Of a stretch of 64,000 nt of DNA, positions 51,982 to 60,810 are shown piece by piece (position 1 is the first letter of the stretch; each line of letters opens with the position of its first letter). The translations under genes were made by a program, and so were the position numbers. The DNA lies in assembly GCF_002934325.1 (NCBI RefSeq), contig NZ_PTIV01000001.1, positions 1 through 64,000 of the forward strand, in the 5' to 3' direction. Under the pieces are notes generated by a model. The model was not told where the DNA came from and made no database searches. It saw nothing but the letters and a program-made list of their open reading frames with translations. This DNA is from Marinobacter persicus (GTDB lineage Bacteria; Pseudomonadota; Gammaproteobacteria; Pseudomonadales; Oleiphilaceae).

Positions 51982-54144
51982 ATGAAAGCTATTCGCTACG
52001 CCTTCTATGCCCTAGTGGCGCTGATCGCGCTGGCAGTCCTGGCCATTGGTATCGCGGTGGCCGTAATCAACCCCAATGACTACAAGCCACAGATCGAAGC
52101 TGCGGTGGAAAAACAGACCAACCTGGACCTCATCCTGGAGGGCGAAATTGGCTGGTCGTTTATCCCACTCGGCCTGGAACTGAATCAGGTTGAGGCTAAC
52201 CTGGATGGCGAACGGCTGGTTGCCCTGGAGCAGCTGGTGGCACAAATCGATTTCTGGTCACTGATTTCCATGTCGCCGCAGGTGAACACCTTCCTGCTCA
52301 GCGGCCTGGACGCACAGCTGCAAGTGAATGAGCAAGGCGTGGGCAACTGGACCCGGATCATGCGAGAGGAAGCCTCTCAGGATCAGGGCAGCGAGACCGC
52401 GCAAACCGATACGGCGCCAACAGCCGATGAAGTGGGCAGCCGTGAGCCGCTGAACTTCAATGTTGAAAGCGTGGAAATCAGCAACGCCAATGTGCACTAC
52501 AGCGACCAGACCACGGGCCAGTCGGTCGCGCTGCAGGATCTCAATGTAACCGCCAGCAACATCACCCTCGGCTCCGCATTTCCCCTGGAAATCAGTTTCC
52601 GGGTGGAAACTGCCCAGCCGCAGTTTGCGGTGGATGGCAGCATCAGTGCGCAGTTTCAGGCCAATGAAGCATTGAACCAGTTTGCAGTCTCCGGCCTTGA
52701 GGCGGTCTTCGATATGACCGGCGAGCCCTTTGGCGGCAAATCCGTGACCGCTGAGATGGGCGGCTCGCTTACCGCGAACTTGGAAACCGAAACCGCCTCG
52801 CTGAGCGACTTCACTGCCAGCCTGGCCAACCTGAGACTGGGCACCGACCTGGACATCCAGGGCTTTGGTAATCAGGCCAAACTGGCCGGCCGGGTAGACA
52901 TCGCCGAGTTCTCGCTTAAGCAGTTACTGAGCAATCTGGGCCAGCCGGCCATCGAAACCGATGACCCGGACGTGCTCAAGCGCGTCGCCTTCACCACCAA
53001 GATTGGCGGCGAACCTGGCACCGCCGCACTTTCCGACTTGACCATCACCCTGGATGACACCACCTTCACCGGTGGAGGCAGCTACAACCTTGGCACTGGC
53101 GGCATTGTGTTTGACCTCAACGGCGACAAGCTGAACGCCGATCGCTACCTACCGCCGGCCAGTGAAGACGATTCATCCAGCGCCGGTGGCAGCGGCGAAA
53201 CCACTGAAACCGCCAGCGCCGGCCAGCCGGAATCCGACCTGTTGCCACTGGAGACCCTGCGTTCTCTGTTGATGGATGTGGATTTCGGTCTTGGCGAGCT
53301 GATCGTCAGCAACCTGACCATCAAGGAGATTACCGCCAGCACCACGGCCGAAAACGGCGTGCTTAAGGTCGACGAATTCAGCGGCAAGCTTTATGACGGT
53401 GGCTTTGATGCCAATGTCACCCTGGATGCCCGTAGCGACAACCCCAAATGGCGCATACGTTCCGATGTCACCAGTGTGCAGACCCTGCCGCTGCTGACCG
53501 ACCTGGCGGAAGTGGAAATGCTGTCCGGCGCCGCCAACCTGGATGCGACCATCGACACCACCGGCAACCGGGTATCGACGCTGCGGGAAAACGCCCGGGG
53601 CAAAATCACCTTCAACCTGGCGGAGGGGCAGTTCCGCAACATGAACCTGACCCGCATGGCCTGCCAGGGCATTGCCATGGTCAATCAGGACCAACTGACC
53701 ACCACGGACTGGGGCACCCACACGCCGTTTAACGACATGCGCGGCACCCTGACCATCAACGGCAATACCCTGACCAACAACGACCTGGTTGCCGCCCTGG
53801 CCGGCATGCGCCTGGAGGGCAACGGCACGGTGGACCTGCAGCAAACCGAGCTGGATTACGAAGTGGGCCTGCGCATTGTTGGGGAAATTCACCGCGACAA
53901 CGCCTGCCGCGTGACCGAATACGTGGAAAACGTGGTGATTCCGGTAGAATGCCGCGGCAACTTCTCTGAAGCGCCAGGCAAGCTCTGCTCCTTCGATGGT
54001 TCACGCTTCCGCGACACCCTCAAGGACATTGCCGCCAACGCCGCCCGCGCGAAGGCCAAAAAAGAAGTGGACGAAGCCAAACAGAAAGCCGAAGAGAAAG
54101 TGCAGGAAAAAATTGGCGAGAAACTCAAAGGCCTGTTCAACTGA
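51982..54144 (+). CDS. asmA: AsmA family outer-membrane assembly protein
   Basis: Large AsmA-like protein (720 residues) with one N-terminal membrane anchor (about residues 8-28) and a long periplasmic repeating beta-groove region thought to help lipid or outer-membrane protein transfer. It opens MKAIRYAFYALVALIALAVL and has IDFWSLISMSPQVNTFLLSG and C-terminal AsmA-type GEIHRDNACRVTEYVENVVI. The end is Lys/Glu-rich (KKEVDEAKQKAEEKVQEKI). I chose ATG 51982, nine bases after AAAGGA; its stop overlaps mutY. Confidence 0.9.
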   Translation: MKAIRYAFYALVALIALAVLAIGIAVAVINPNDYKPQIEAAVEKQTNLDLILEGEIGWSFIPLGLELNQVEANLDGERLVALEQLVAQIDFWSLISMSPQVNTFLLSGLDAQLQVNEQGVGNWTRIMREEASQDQGSETAQTDTAPTADEVGSREPLNFNVESVEISNANVHYSDQTTGQSVALQDLNVTASNITLGSAFPLEISFRVETAQPQFAVDGSISAQFQANEALNQFAVSGLEAVFDMTGEPFGGKSVTAEMGGSLTANLETETASLSDFTASLANLRLGTDLDIQGFGNQAKLAGRVDIAEFSLKQLLSNLGQPAIETDDPDVLKRVAFTTKIGGEPGTAALSDLTITLDDTTFTGGGSYNLGTGGIVFDLNGDKLNADRYLPPASEDDSSSAGGSGETTETASAGQPESDLLPLETLRSLLMDVDFGLGELIVSNLTIKEITASTTAENGVLKVDEFSGKLYDGGFDANVTLDARSDNPKWRIRSDVTSVQTLPLLTDLAEVEMLSGAANLDATIDTTGNRVSTLRENARGKITFNLAEGQFRNMNLTRMACQGIAMVNQDQLTTTDWGTHTPFNDMRGTLTINGNTLTNNDLVAALAGMRLEGNGTVDLQQTELDYEVGLRIVGEIHRDNACRVTEYVENVVIPVECRGNFSEAPGKLCSFDGSRFRDTLKDIAANAARAKAKKEVDEAKQKAEEKVQEKIGEKLKGLFN

Positions 54145-55208
54145 TGACAGACAGCTTTTCCCAGCGACTATTAAGCTGGTACGACCGCCACGGCAGGCAT
54201 GACCTGCCGTGGCATCACAACCGCAACGCCTACCGGGTATGGGTTTCGGAAATCATGCTGCAGCAAACGCAGGTGACCACCGTGATTCCCTATTTTGAGG
54301 CGTTCATGGAGCGCTTCCCCACCGTGCAGGACCTGGCCCGCGCGCCTGTGGACGACGTACTCAGCCACTGGTCCGGCTTGGGCTACTACGCCCGCGCCCG
54401 CAACCTGCACAAGGCCGCGCAACAAGTGGTCAACGACTTTGACGGCGAATTCCCGGCTGACCCGCAAACCCTGGAATCCCTGACCGGTATTGGACGCTCC
54501 ACCGCCGCAGCTATAGTCGCCCAGGCCTACGGTATTCGAGCGGCCATTCTCGATGGCAACGTCAAACGCGTTCTGGCCCGCTACCACGCCGTGCCCGGCT
54601 GGCCGGGCAAAACCGCCGTGCTGAAAACCCTCTGGGAACACGCCGAGGCGCACACGCCCAGCGAGCGCATCACCGATTACACCCAGGCCATCATGGACCT
54701 GGGCGCCATGGTGTGCACCCGCACCAAACCGGATTGCCAGGCCTGCCCGGTGAATGCCGACTGCCAGGCTTTCGCTCACAGCGAGACCCACCTGTACCCA
54801 GGATCAAAGCCCAAGAAAGCCAAACCGGAAAAAACCACCTGGATGGTCATCGTCGAAGACAGCGAGGGCAGAATCCTGCTGGAACGCCGGCCACCCAGCG
54901 GCATCTGGGGCGGACTTTGGAGCCTGCCGGAACTGGACCCGGCCTATGGTGCCGAAGAGCTGCAACAGGCCTGCGAACAGGAGTTGAGCCTAACCTGCTC
55001 CGAGCCAGAGCTGATCGGCGGCTTCCGCCACACCTTCAGCCACTACCACCTGCATATCCAGCCAGCCAGGCTAACCGTCAGCGACAACAATACTGTGGCC
55101 GATAGTGACCGATGGCAGTGGCTGCACCGGGACCAGGCCCTGAATCTGGGACTACCTGCACCCATCCGCACCCTCCTCACCGAACCCGAACAGGCCGCCC
55201 TGCTCTAA
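54144..55208 (+). CDS. mutY: A/G-specific adenine glycosylase MutY
   Basis: Removes adenine opposite 8-oxoguanine (354 residues). The HhH-GPD domain includes VSEIMLQQTQV with catalytic Glu36 and GIGRSTAAAI with the later Asp in LDGNVKRVLARYH. The 4Fe-4S loop is VCTRTKPDCQACPVNADCQ. The C-terminal NUDIX-like domain (WMVIVEDSEGRILLERRPP) recognises oxoG. The start overlaps the asmA stop (TGATG). Confidence 0.97.
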   Translation: MTDSFSQRLLSWYDRHGRHDLPWHHNRNAYRVWVSEIMLQQTQVTTVIPYFEAFMERFPTVQDLARAPVDDVLSHWSGLGYYARARNLHKAAQQVVNDFDGEFPADPQTLESLTGIGRSTAAAIVAQAYGIRAAILDGNVKRVLARYHAVPGWPGKTAVLKTLWEHAEAHTPSERITDYTQAIMDLGAMVCTRTKPDCQACPVNADCQAFAHSETHLYPGSKPKKAKPEKTTWMVIVEDSEGRILLERRPPSGIWGGLWSLPELDPAYGAEELQQACEQELSLTCSEPELIGGFRHTFSHYHLHIQPARLTVSDNNTVADSDRWQWLHRDQALNLGLPAPIRTLLTEPEQAALL

Positions 55209-55286
55209 AAGGCTCTAGCGAGCACAAGCCAGGGCCGGCGACCGTCTGTTATCATCCGGCAAGATTCAAACCACACAGGAGCCACC

Positions 55287-55559
55287 ATGAGCCGCACCGT
55301 ATTCTGCCGCAAATACCAGAAAGAAATGGAAGGCCTGGACTTCCCTCCCATGCCCGGCGCCAAGGGCCAGGACATTTACGACAACGTCTCCAAACAGGCC
55401 TGGGAAGAGTGGCAGAACCAGCAGACCATGCTGATCAACGAAAAACACCTGAACCTGATGGAGCCCAACACCCGCAAATACCTGCAGGCCCAGATGGAAC
55501 ACTTCTTCAACAACGAACCCTTCGACCAGGCCGAAGGCTACGTGCCGCCGGAGAAGTAA
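55287..55559 (+). CDS. yggX: Probable Fe(2+)-trafficking protein YggX
   Basis: A 90-residue oxidative-stress protein that protects Fe-S proteins. Family marks: [20 protein letters not shown] at the start with the conserved Cys, then [31 protein letters not shown] precedes the ATG. The classical mutY-yggX neighbourhood. A weak hairpin (AGGGTTG-AG-CAACCCT) lies about 25 bases after the stop. Confidence 0.96.
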   Translation: MSRTVFCRKYQKEMEGLDFPPMPGAKGQDIYDNVSKQAWEEWQNQQTMLINEKHLNLMEPNTRKYLQAQMEHFFNNEPFDQAEGYVPPEK

Positions 55560-55631
55560 CAGCCCCACCGGCTGGGATTGATCAAGGGTTGAGCAACCCT
55601 GAAATCTCTCTGATTTTTTTGCTCAACGGCC

Positions 55632-55660
55632 TTGACTCAAAAACCCTAAACCGGTTTAAT
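55632..55660 (+). promoter_or_regulatory. Promoter of tRNA-Phe
   Basis: TTGACT (55632-55637), 17 bp spacer, TTTAAT (55655-55660), followed by a GC-rich stretch AGCGCCCCG, a discriminator typical of growth-rate/ppGpp-controlled stable-RNA promoters. The tRNA starts 31 bases downstream. Confidence 0.8.
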
Positions 55661-55691
55661 AGCGCCCCGTTGCACAGCAGTAGCGCAACAT

Positions 55692-55767
55692 GCCCGGATA
55701 GCTCAGTCGGTAGAGCAGGGGATTGAAAATCCCCGTGTCGGTGGTTCGATTCCGCCTCCGGGCACCA
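55692..55767 (+). tRNA. tRNA-Phe (anticodon GAA)
   Basis: 76 bases including encoded CCA. Acceptor stem GCCCGGA/TCCGGGC, D-arm GCTC...GAGC, anticodon stem GGGGA/TCCCC with loop TTGAAAA (GAA at 55725-55727), T-loop GTTCGATTC. An intrinsic terminator follows, then AT-rich accessory DNA, so this tRNA may be an integration site. Confidence 0.98.
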
Positions 55768-55781
55768 AGATTCAATAACTT

Positions 55782-55809
55782 AGCCCGCCTTGTGCGGGCT
55801 TTGTTGTTT
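55782..55809 (+). terminator. Intrinsic terminator of tRNA-Phe
   Basis: AGCCCGC-CTTGT-GCGGGCT hairpin followed by TTGTTGTTT, 14 bases after the tRNA end. Confidence 0.9.
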
Positions 55810-55823
55810 CTGGGATTCGAACT

Positions 55824-55842
55824 TGTAAGCAATATGTAAGCA
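55824..55842 (+). repeat. Two TGTAAGCA direct repeats spaced one helical turn
   Basis: TGTAAGCA at 55824-55831 and again at 55835-55842, 11 bp apart, just after the tRNA terminator. Short direct repeats of this kind occur as integrase arm sites near tRNA attachment sites. No integrase gene is in the window. The rest of the gap 55768-56116 holds no coding frame I support, only the palindrome at 56047. Confidence 0.4.
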
Positions 55843-56046
55843 GATTCATTAATCGGACAGTGAAGCCGCTAACAGATTCCTCTCTCGTGCGGCTGGCTTC
55901 GGCCCGGACGAGATCCAGGGCACAACTCTGATCTGACCAACAGCACATCGGAGTTAAGCCGAAAGCTCTCGATTCACTTCAGTCGAACGCACCTTACGAT
56001 TGAGGGCCTACCAAGTCTTAATTCAGACGATTCAAAATTGCGAATA

Positions 56047-56069
56047 GTGAACGTAAGGTATACGTTTAC
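56047..56069 (+). promoter_or_regulatory. Palindromic operator candidate before the ABC-3C cassette
   Basis: GTGAACGTA (56047-56055) and TACGTTTAC (56061-56069) form a 23-bp palindrome with 8 of 9 matching pairs around AGGTA. It lies 47 bases upstream of the first cassette gene, where a repressor would block transcription. No regulator gene is in the cassette. Confidence 0.5.
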
Positions 56070-56116
56070 CACCAAGCATACCGGCAGAGAAGCAATCCGA
56101 AAGGCACGGACGTAAA

Positions 56117-57070
56117 ATGGCGAAATATGCATACTCTGATCTTAGTGATGGCCAATTTGAAGAGCTGGTTCTTGCCATCTGTCAGCGTTTATTCGGGTTA
56201 GCAACACAAGGATTTGCAAAGGGCCCCGACGGTGGGCGTGACGCAAAATTCGTCGGCACTGCCGAGATGTATCCGAGCAAAACCACGCCGTGGCAAGGAA
56301 CCACTATAATCCAAGCAAAGCATACTATTGGGTTAAATAAAAGCTTTACCGAGAGCGATTTTTTTAGCACAAACAATGAAAATTGCATTATTCAAAAAGA
56401 AATCCCCAGAATCCAAAACTTAATCTCAAAAGGCGATTTAGATAATTATCTTTTGATTGCCAACAGACGTCTGACAGGAAATGGCGAGAACGAGATCGTT
56501 TCCTATATATCCAACGTCTGCAATCTACCACAGCCCCAGATAAAAATATGTAGCGTAGAGCAGCTTGAGTCATGGCTGAAGTTTTTTCGAGAAATCCCCG
56601 ACCAGCTTGATCTTGACCCCATTGACGCACCACTCCTAGTCTCTCCAGATGACCTCGCCGAGGTGATTCAAGCATTAGATGGACAAAAATCAAACTTTAA
56701 AACAGTTGATGACACCCCTCCTACCCCTCGGGTCGAATATAAAACAAAAAATAAAATCAATAACTTTACTACTGAGGGGGCTCGATACTGGCGCAGTCGG
56801 TTTTTAAAGGAAACGCCCAAAATTGAATCTTTCCTTGCCGCACCACAAAACTCAAGATTTGTACAAATGTATGAATCAACAGTTGATGAGTTTCAATGCA
56901 ACATCATTGCAAAAAAGAAGGACCATCAGAATTTTGATGAAGTATTGAATCACATTTTTCGAGCGCTAGTGGAACGCGACCCAGATCTTAGAAGGCACAG
57001 AACCTTGACGAGGGCTATGCTATTTTACATGTATTGGAATTGCGACATCGGTGAGGATGAAGAATGTTGA
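56117..57070 (+). CDS. ABC-3C-type effector with Mrr-like restriction endonuclease domain
   Basis: A 317-residue protein. The N-terminal nuclease-like domain shows an Mrr/PD-(D/E)xK pattern: FEELVLAICQRLFG (Glu15/16), GPDGGRDAKF (Asp38, Asp42) and IIQAKHT (Gln66, Lys68). The C-terminal half (from about residue 185) would be the interaction domain characteristic of ABC three-component (ABC-3C) conflict systems. The cassette order effector, small middle component, DUF2326 ATPase fits that class as described by Krishnan, Burroughs and Aravind. Target DNA or trigger is unknown. AT-rich, unlike its neighbours. It overlaps the next gene by seven bases. Confidence 0.82.
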   Translation: MAKYAYSDLSDGQFEELVLAICQRLFGLATQGFAKGPDGGRDAKFVGTAEMYPSKTTPWQGTTIIQAKHTIGLNKSFTESDFFSTNNENCIIQKEIPRIQNLISKGDLDNYLLIANRRLTGNGENEIVSYISNVCNLPQPQIKICSVEQLESWLKFFREIPDQLDLDPIDAPLLVSPDDLAEVIQALDGQKSNFKTVDDTPPTPRVEYKTKNKINNFTTEGARYWRSRFLKETPKIESFLAAPQNSRFVQMYESTVDEFQCNIIAKKKDHQNFDEVLNHIFRALVERDPDLRRHRTLTRAMLFYMYWNCDIGEDEEC

Positions 57071-57312
57071 GGCCAACCAAATATTCGCACCCAGATAGCA
57101 CGGTCATAAGCGTATCATTGCTATTATTAAGAGCGCTGAAGGACAGCCGGATTATCGAATACCCTGAGCTTTTAAAACTGACGAAAAGCCGCATCTCAGG
57201 CGGAGAGAATCTTTATATTCCGGCGCTCAGCTTTCTTTTTATAATGGGTAAAGTTCGTTACCACAAAAACACTGATTCTTTTGAATATATAGACCACAAT
57301 GAAGCTAACTAA
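57064..57312 (+). CDS. ABC-3C middle component (small)
   Basis: An 82-residue protein opening MLRPTKYSHPDSTVISVSLL, with a short winged-helix-like second half (LLKLTKSRISGGENLYIPALSFLF split at residue 55, then GKVRYHKNTDSFEYI). This matches the small middle components that bridge ATPase and effector in ABC-3C systems. It overlaps the effector gene by seven bases and the ATPase gene by 14, so expression is tightly coupled. Confidence 0.78.
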   Translation: MLRPTKYSHPDSTVISVSLLLLRALKDSRIIEYPELLKLTKSRISGGENLYIPALSFLFIMGKVRYHKNTDSFEYIDHNEAN

Positions 57313-59095
57313 AGTTTACAGCAATAAAAACGAGACTTTCGCCCCCATCTTTCTTGAAGATGGCTTAAACGCTGTAATAGCCGAGATAAGAAGGCCGGAG
57401 AACAAAGAAAAAGACACACATAATCTCGGAAAGACCACACTAGCAAAATTATTGGATTTCCTCCTGCTTGCTCAGCGCAGCAACAAACAGTTTTTGTTCA
57501 AACATTTATCGTTGTTCGAAAGCTTTGTCTTCTTCTTAGAAATTCAGATCACCTCAGACAAATTTATAACAGTTCGACGCTCGGTAGCGAAGCCAAGCAA
57601 AATATCCTTTAAATATCATAACGAAAAGCACAAAGACTTTACCCAACTTGACGATCCTCAATGGGATCATGCAGATGTTACGTTCGATAGAGCAAGAAAT
57701 ATTTTAAACAGCGCTCTAGATCTTCGTGACCTGTCACCGTGGGGCTACAGACAGATCACCGGATATCTACTTAGGGCCCAGAATGATTATACAGATGTTT
57801 TTCAACTCCAAAAATTCAGAGGCAAGCATGAAACCTGGAAGCCATTTCTCGCCCATATCTTAGGCTTTGAATCTTCATTCATCAGTGAACAATATGAAAC
57901 CGAAAAAAGAGTCGATGATTCAGAGAAATCTCTTGAAACCGTTAAGACCGAACTGGGCGGATTAAATCTAGATTCCGGAAAGATCGAGGGCCTATTACAG
58001 CTGAAGCTGCGTGAATCTGAAAAGAAAGAATCACTGTTGTCACAGTTTGATTTTCGTGAAGAAGATGCAAAGCTAGCCGAAGTCACGATTTCAGATTGCG
58101 ACCGAGAACTAGCAGACTTAACCACCAGAAGATACTACTTGAATCAATCGAAATCTAAGATAGAGGAATCTATAAAAGATAACTCTATACTTTTCGATAC
58201 CGAACAAGCAAGGAAATTGTTTGAAGAAGCTGGTGTCTTCTTTAAAGATCAGATAAAGAAGGACTTTGATCAGCTGATTGAGTTTAACAAATCCATTACT
58301 GAAGAAAGAAGATCGTACCTCGAAGAAGATCTTAAAGAAATAAATGATGAGCTTGATGTGATAAAGGCTCAAATAGATAACTTTGCCGCTGAACGGTCTA
58401 AAAACCTAAAGTTTATTAAGGAAGTCGATGTATTTGAAAAGTACAAGTCGATTTCTAAAGATTTGGTCAGAATTAAGGCTGACATTGAAACCTTAGAAAG
58501 GCAGAGAGATAATCTTAAACGGCTACAAGAGCTAAGGAGTGAGCTCCGGAACATCAAAAGCCACTTATCCGAAGTTCAAGAAGAAATTGAGAATAACGTT
58601 GACACTATAAACAGTGCCCCCAATAGCCGATTTTCGAAGGTCAGAGAGCACTTCAGCGATATCGTTGAAAAGGTTTTATCGAGAAAAGCCTTATTGAGCG
58701 TATCAGTGAATCAGCAAGGACACATTGAGTTTTTAGCAGAAATCCTTGATGACGATGGCAACTCAACGAGCGCAGATCTCGGACACACATACAAAAAGTT
58801 ATTGTGCGTTGCATTCGACCTATCTATTCTTCGAGTTCATTTAGGGGGCAAGTTCCCGCGCTGGCTTTATCACGACGGTATATTCGAATCTTTAGACAAT
58901 CGAAAAAAGGAGAATCTCCTAGAGGTTATCCAAGAATACACAGGGCTCGGGATACAAATGATTGTAACTGCTATTGATTCAGATCTTCCAAAAAGAAATG
59001 CGCAAAACTCTCCTGTCTTTGAGGACACACAAATTGTACTGAGGCTTCATGATGAAGATAGTTCTGGTAGGCTCTTCAGGATGGCCAGCTGGTAG
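57299..59095 (+). CDS. DUF2326-type SMC-like ABC ATPase of the ABC-3C cassette
   Basis: A 598-residue ATPase with split head domains and a long central coiled coil (about residues 190-450), like Rad50/SMC. The Walker A region is a variant, DTHNLGKTTLAKLLDF (Lys45). The C-terminal head has a signature-like SADLGHTYKKLLCVAFDLS stretch and a Walker-B-like FPRWLYHDGIFESLDNR. Such ATPases are thought to sense invading nucleic acid or replication intermediates and license the effector nuclease. Codon use and base composition are AT-rich, indicating horizontal transfer. Last gene of the cassette. Confidence 0.82.
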   Translation: MKLTKVYSNKNETFAPIFLEDGLNAVIAEIRRPENKEKDTHNLGKTTLAKLLDFLLLAQRSNKQFLFKHLSLFESFVFFLEIQITSDKFITVRRSVAKPSKISFKYHNEKHKDFTQLDDPQWDHADVTFDRARNILNSALDLRDLSPWGYRQITGYLLRAQNDYTDVFQLQKFRGKHETWKPFLAHILGFESSFISEQYETEKRVDDSEKSLETVKTELGGLNLDSGKIEGLLQLKLRESEKKESLLSQFDFREEDAKLAEVTISDCDRELADLTTRRYYLNQSKSKIEESIKDNSILFDTEQARKLFEEAGVFFKDQIKKDFDQLIEFNKSITEERRSYLEEDLKEINDELDVIKAQIDNFAAERSKNLKFIKEVDVFEKYKSISKDLVRIKADIETLERQRDNLKRLQELRSELRNIKSHLSEVQEEIENNVDTINSAPNSRFSKVREHFSDIVEKVLSRKALLSVSVNQQGHIEFLAEILDDDGNSTSADLGHTYKKLLCVAFDLSILRVHLGGKFPRWLYHDGIFESLDNRKKENLLEVIQEYTGLGIQMIVTAIDSDLPKRNAQNSPVFEDTQIVLRLHDEDSSGRLFRMASW

Positions 59096-59188
59096 CAAAA
59101 CTGTGGAAACGGTTATACCAGAAACCATTTAGTATCTTTACGGGTCCTTCCCACCCGGAATTCATCACTGCGGGGATCGTTGAGCGCG

Positions 59189-59462
59189 GTTCGGGGTTGT
59201 TTTCAAAATCTCCAAGGCGCCACAACTTCAGGGATAAACCACCGGTATAGTTCGGTTCCCATGTTCGGCACCCCTAAAAGTGGGTACGCCGAACAAACAT
59301 TGCGAGACACCGAACCACAGAACCGAACAAAAATAAGCAACCGTTCCGCATCCCCTAGGGCACAAGCAAGGGATTCCGGTTGTTCGCTTTTTTGAACTAT
59401 CAGGGCAAACTGTTCTGAACTTTGGGGCGGGAGAAAAAGCTTGTTCAGTGGGGTTTCCGAAC
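59189..59462. other. Non-coding region with seven CCGAAC/GTTCGG hexamers
   Basis: In the 598-base gap 59096-59693 I see no convincing gene. It holds GTTCGG at 59189, 59250 and 59263 and CCGAAC at 59289, 59310, 59323 and 59457 (about 0.14 expected by chance in 280 bases on both strands). The 59263 and 59289 copies form a hairpin (GTTCGGC-ACCC ... GGGT-AC-GCCGAAC). Spacings of 13 and 21 bp recur. Purpose unknown: operator array, iteron-like or recombination site. Confidence 0.6.
59338..59393 (+). terminator. Possible terminator of the ABC-3C cassette
   Basis: An interrupted stem, CAACCG (59338-59343) with CGGTTG (59377-59382) and ATCCC (59350-59354) with GGGAT (59370-59374), is followed by T6 at 59388-59393. 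It lies about 240 bases after the ATPase gene. Confidence 0.5.
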
Positions 59463-59693
59463 AATCCGAGTGGAGTTTTTAACCCCATACCGGATCTTTC
59501 AGGTGGGTTCTCACGGCTTTGCCGACCTTGCTCACGGTGATTAAATCCTGAACCTGAAAATGCTTTCTGTCCTCAGATACCCGGGCTGGGTTTATCCCTT
59601 GCTCATTACACCGCTAAACCAACGTTTTATTGTCCATTACTTAAGTTGAACCGGCCGCACATTGTTGGCCTTCTCTAAAACCATTGCAGGCTC

Positions 59694-60644
59694 TCAAAAT
59701 TTCCTATCGGGTATCTGCCCTCTATGGATGCGATACATAACGCCAAAGCACTTATCACAGAAACACTGGGTGGCATTCTTAAGTATCTCGTGATCACATT
59801 TTCTACAATAGAAAAGGTACTCACCTTTCTCATTGCGATACATGCCACTAGCAGATGAGGTGTCGCGAGCAGACGACCGCAATATCGATTTTTGACGAAC
59901 ATTTAAACCGCTTTGACGGTTTTTCATCAGGCTTTTGGATTCAACGAAACGCCCCTGCGACATACGCTTCTTTAGATAATGGACCATTCTCGGGTGGTAA
60001 ACCCACGCCTTGCCGCCACGATCCTTTGAAAGAGCCTCAGAAAGCATATCCTTCAACGGTATTTCTGAATGCTGAAAGCCCCTCCTCGCATATGAAAGAT
60101 CAATAGAAATCACGACCAGTTTTTTCTCGTTATAGTGCCAACCCGAGAAATCACCAACATCCTTTTTCTCTGGATGAATTAGCTTGACTCCAACTGGCAC
60201 CCCCAAATATTCACCAACTACATCAAAGTGTTCGCCAGAAATGCTCCGATCCACGGCGATTTCCTCCAGGTGAACCGTACACGCTTCAGTGCAAACAAAA
60301 TCGGGTTTGTACCCCTCCCAGGGAAGATGTCGGGGATACGTATAGGCAGGCATAGCAATATCAAACCTGGACGAATCCCGGAAGATCTGACGAGTCATTG
60401 CCGCAATAGAGACCCAGTAGGAGAACGTACACTCCTCATAAACCTTTTTATCTTGGCCTCTGGTATTATGGGCAAAATGATCTACACGACCTACCTGACA
60501 ATGTCGCGCCACAAGTGGGAGGTCGCAAGCCGGACATTTGCAGCCGCATTTCTTTCCGCTTGGCACTTCTCTCACATCAACATAGCGCCCAGACTCGATG
60601 TGATACCCAAACGGGATTTTGGTATCAGTCACCCCGACCTCCAT
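59694..60644 (-). CDS. CoiA-like protein with zinc fingers (competence/nuclease-like)
   Basis: A 316-residue protein with a CoiA-like N-terminal zinc knuckle (CGCKCPACDLPLVARH, then VDHFAHN). A putative nuclease core follows (HLPWEGYKPDFVC, HLEEIAVDRSI, GVPVGVKLIHPEKK), giving Asp, Glu and Lys in PD-(D/E)xK-like order. A C-terminal zinc ribbon reads FYCRKCDHEILKNATQCFCDKC (split at residue 20). The start ATG at 60644 is chosen; the ribosome site is poor. CoiA proteins act in DNA uptake in Gram-positives, while CoiA-like genes also occur in mobile and defence islands. Its neighbourhood suggests the latter. No competence gene is near. Confidence 0.65.
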   Translation of the reverse strand: MEVGVTDTKIPFGYHIESGRYVDVREVPSGKKCGCKCPACDLPLVARHCQVGRVDHFAHNTRGQDKKVYEECTFSYWVSIAAMTRQIFRDSSRFDIAMPAYTYPRHLPWEGYKPDFVCTEACTVHLEEIAVDRSISGEHFDVVGEYLGVPVGVKLIHPEKKDVGDFSGWHYNEKKLVVISIDLSYARRGFQHSEIPLKDMLSEALSKDRGGKAWVYHPRMVHYLKKRMSQGRFVESKSLMKNRQSGLNVRQKSILRSSARDTSSASGMYRNEKGEYLFYCRKCDHEILKNATQCFCDKCFGVMYRIHRGQIPDRKF

Positions 60645-60810
60645 TTCGACCAACCACGTTTAGATAGCTAATCGAAACACAGAGTAAGTGTCAACGAAGT
60701 GTCCACGTAATTGCGGTTTTATGTGGTCTTGAGTGGCGGGTAATATTCGTAACTGATTGATTGCGCAGGAGCCTGGTTTTGTTTCTAAGCCAACAACATC
60801 TACTCTACCC

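Noticed and set aside
59180..59395. 71-codon plus-strand frame within the CCGAAC-rich stretch
   Set aside because: No ribosome site, no recognisable protein features and it overlaps the inverted repeats; better explained as non-coding.
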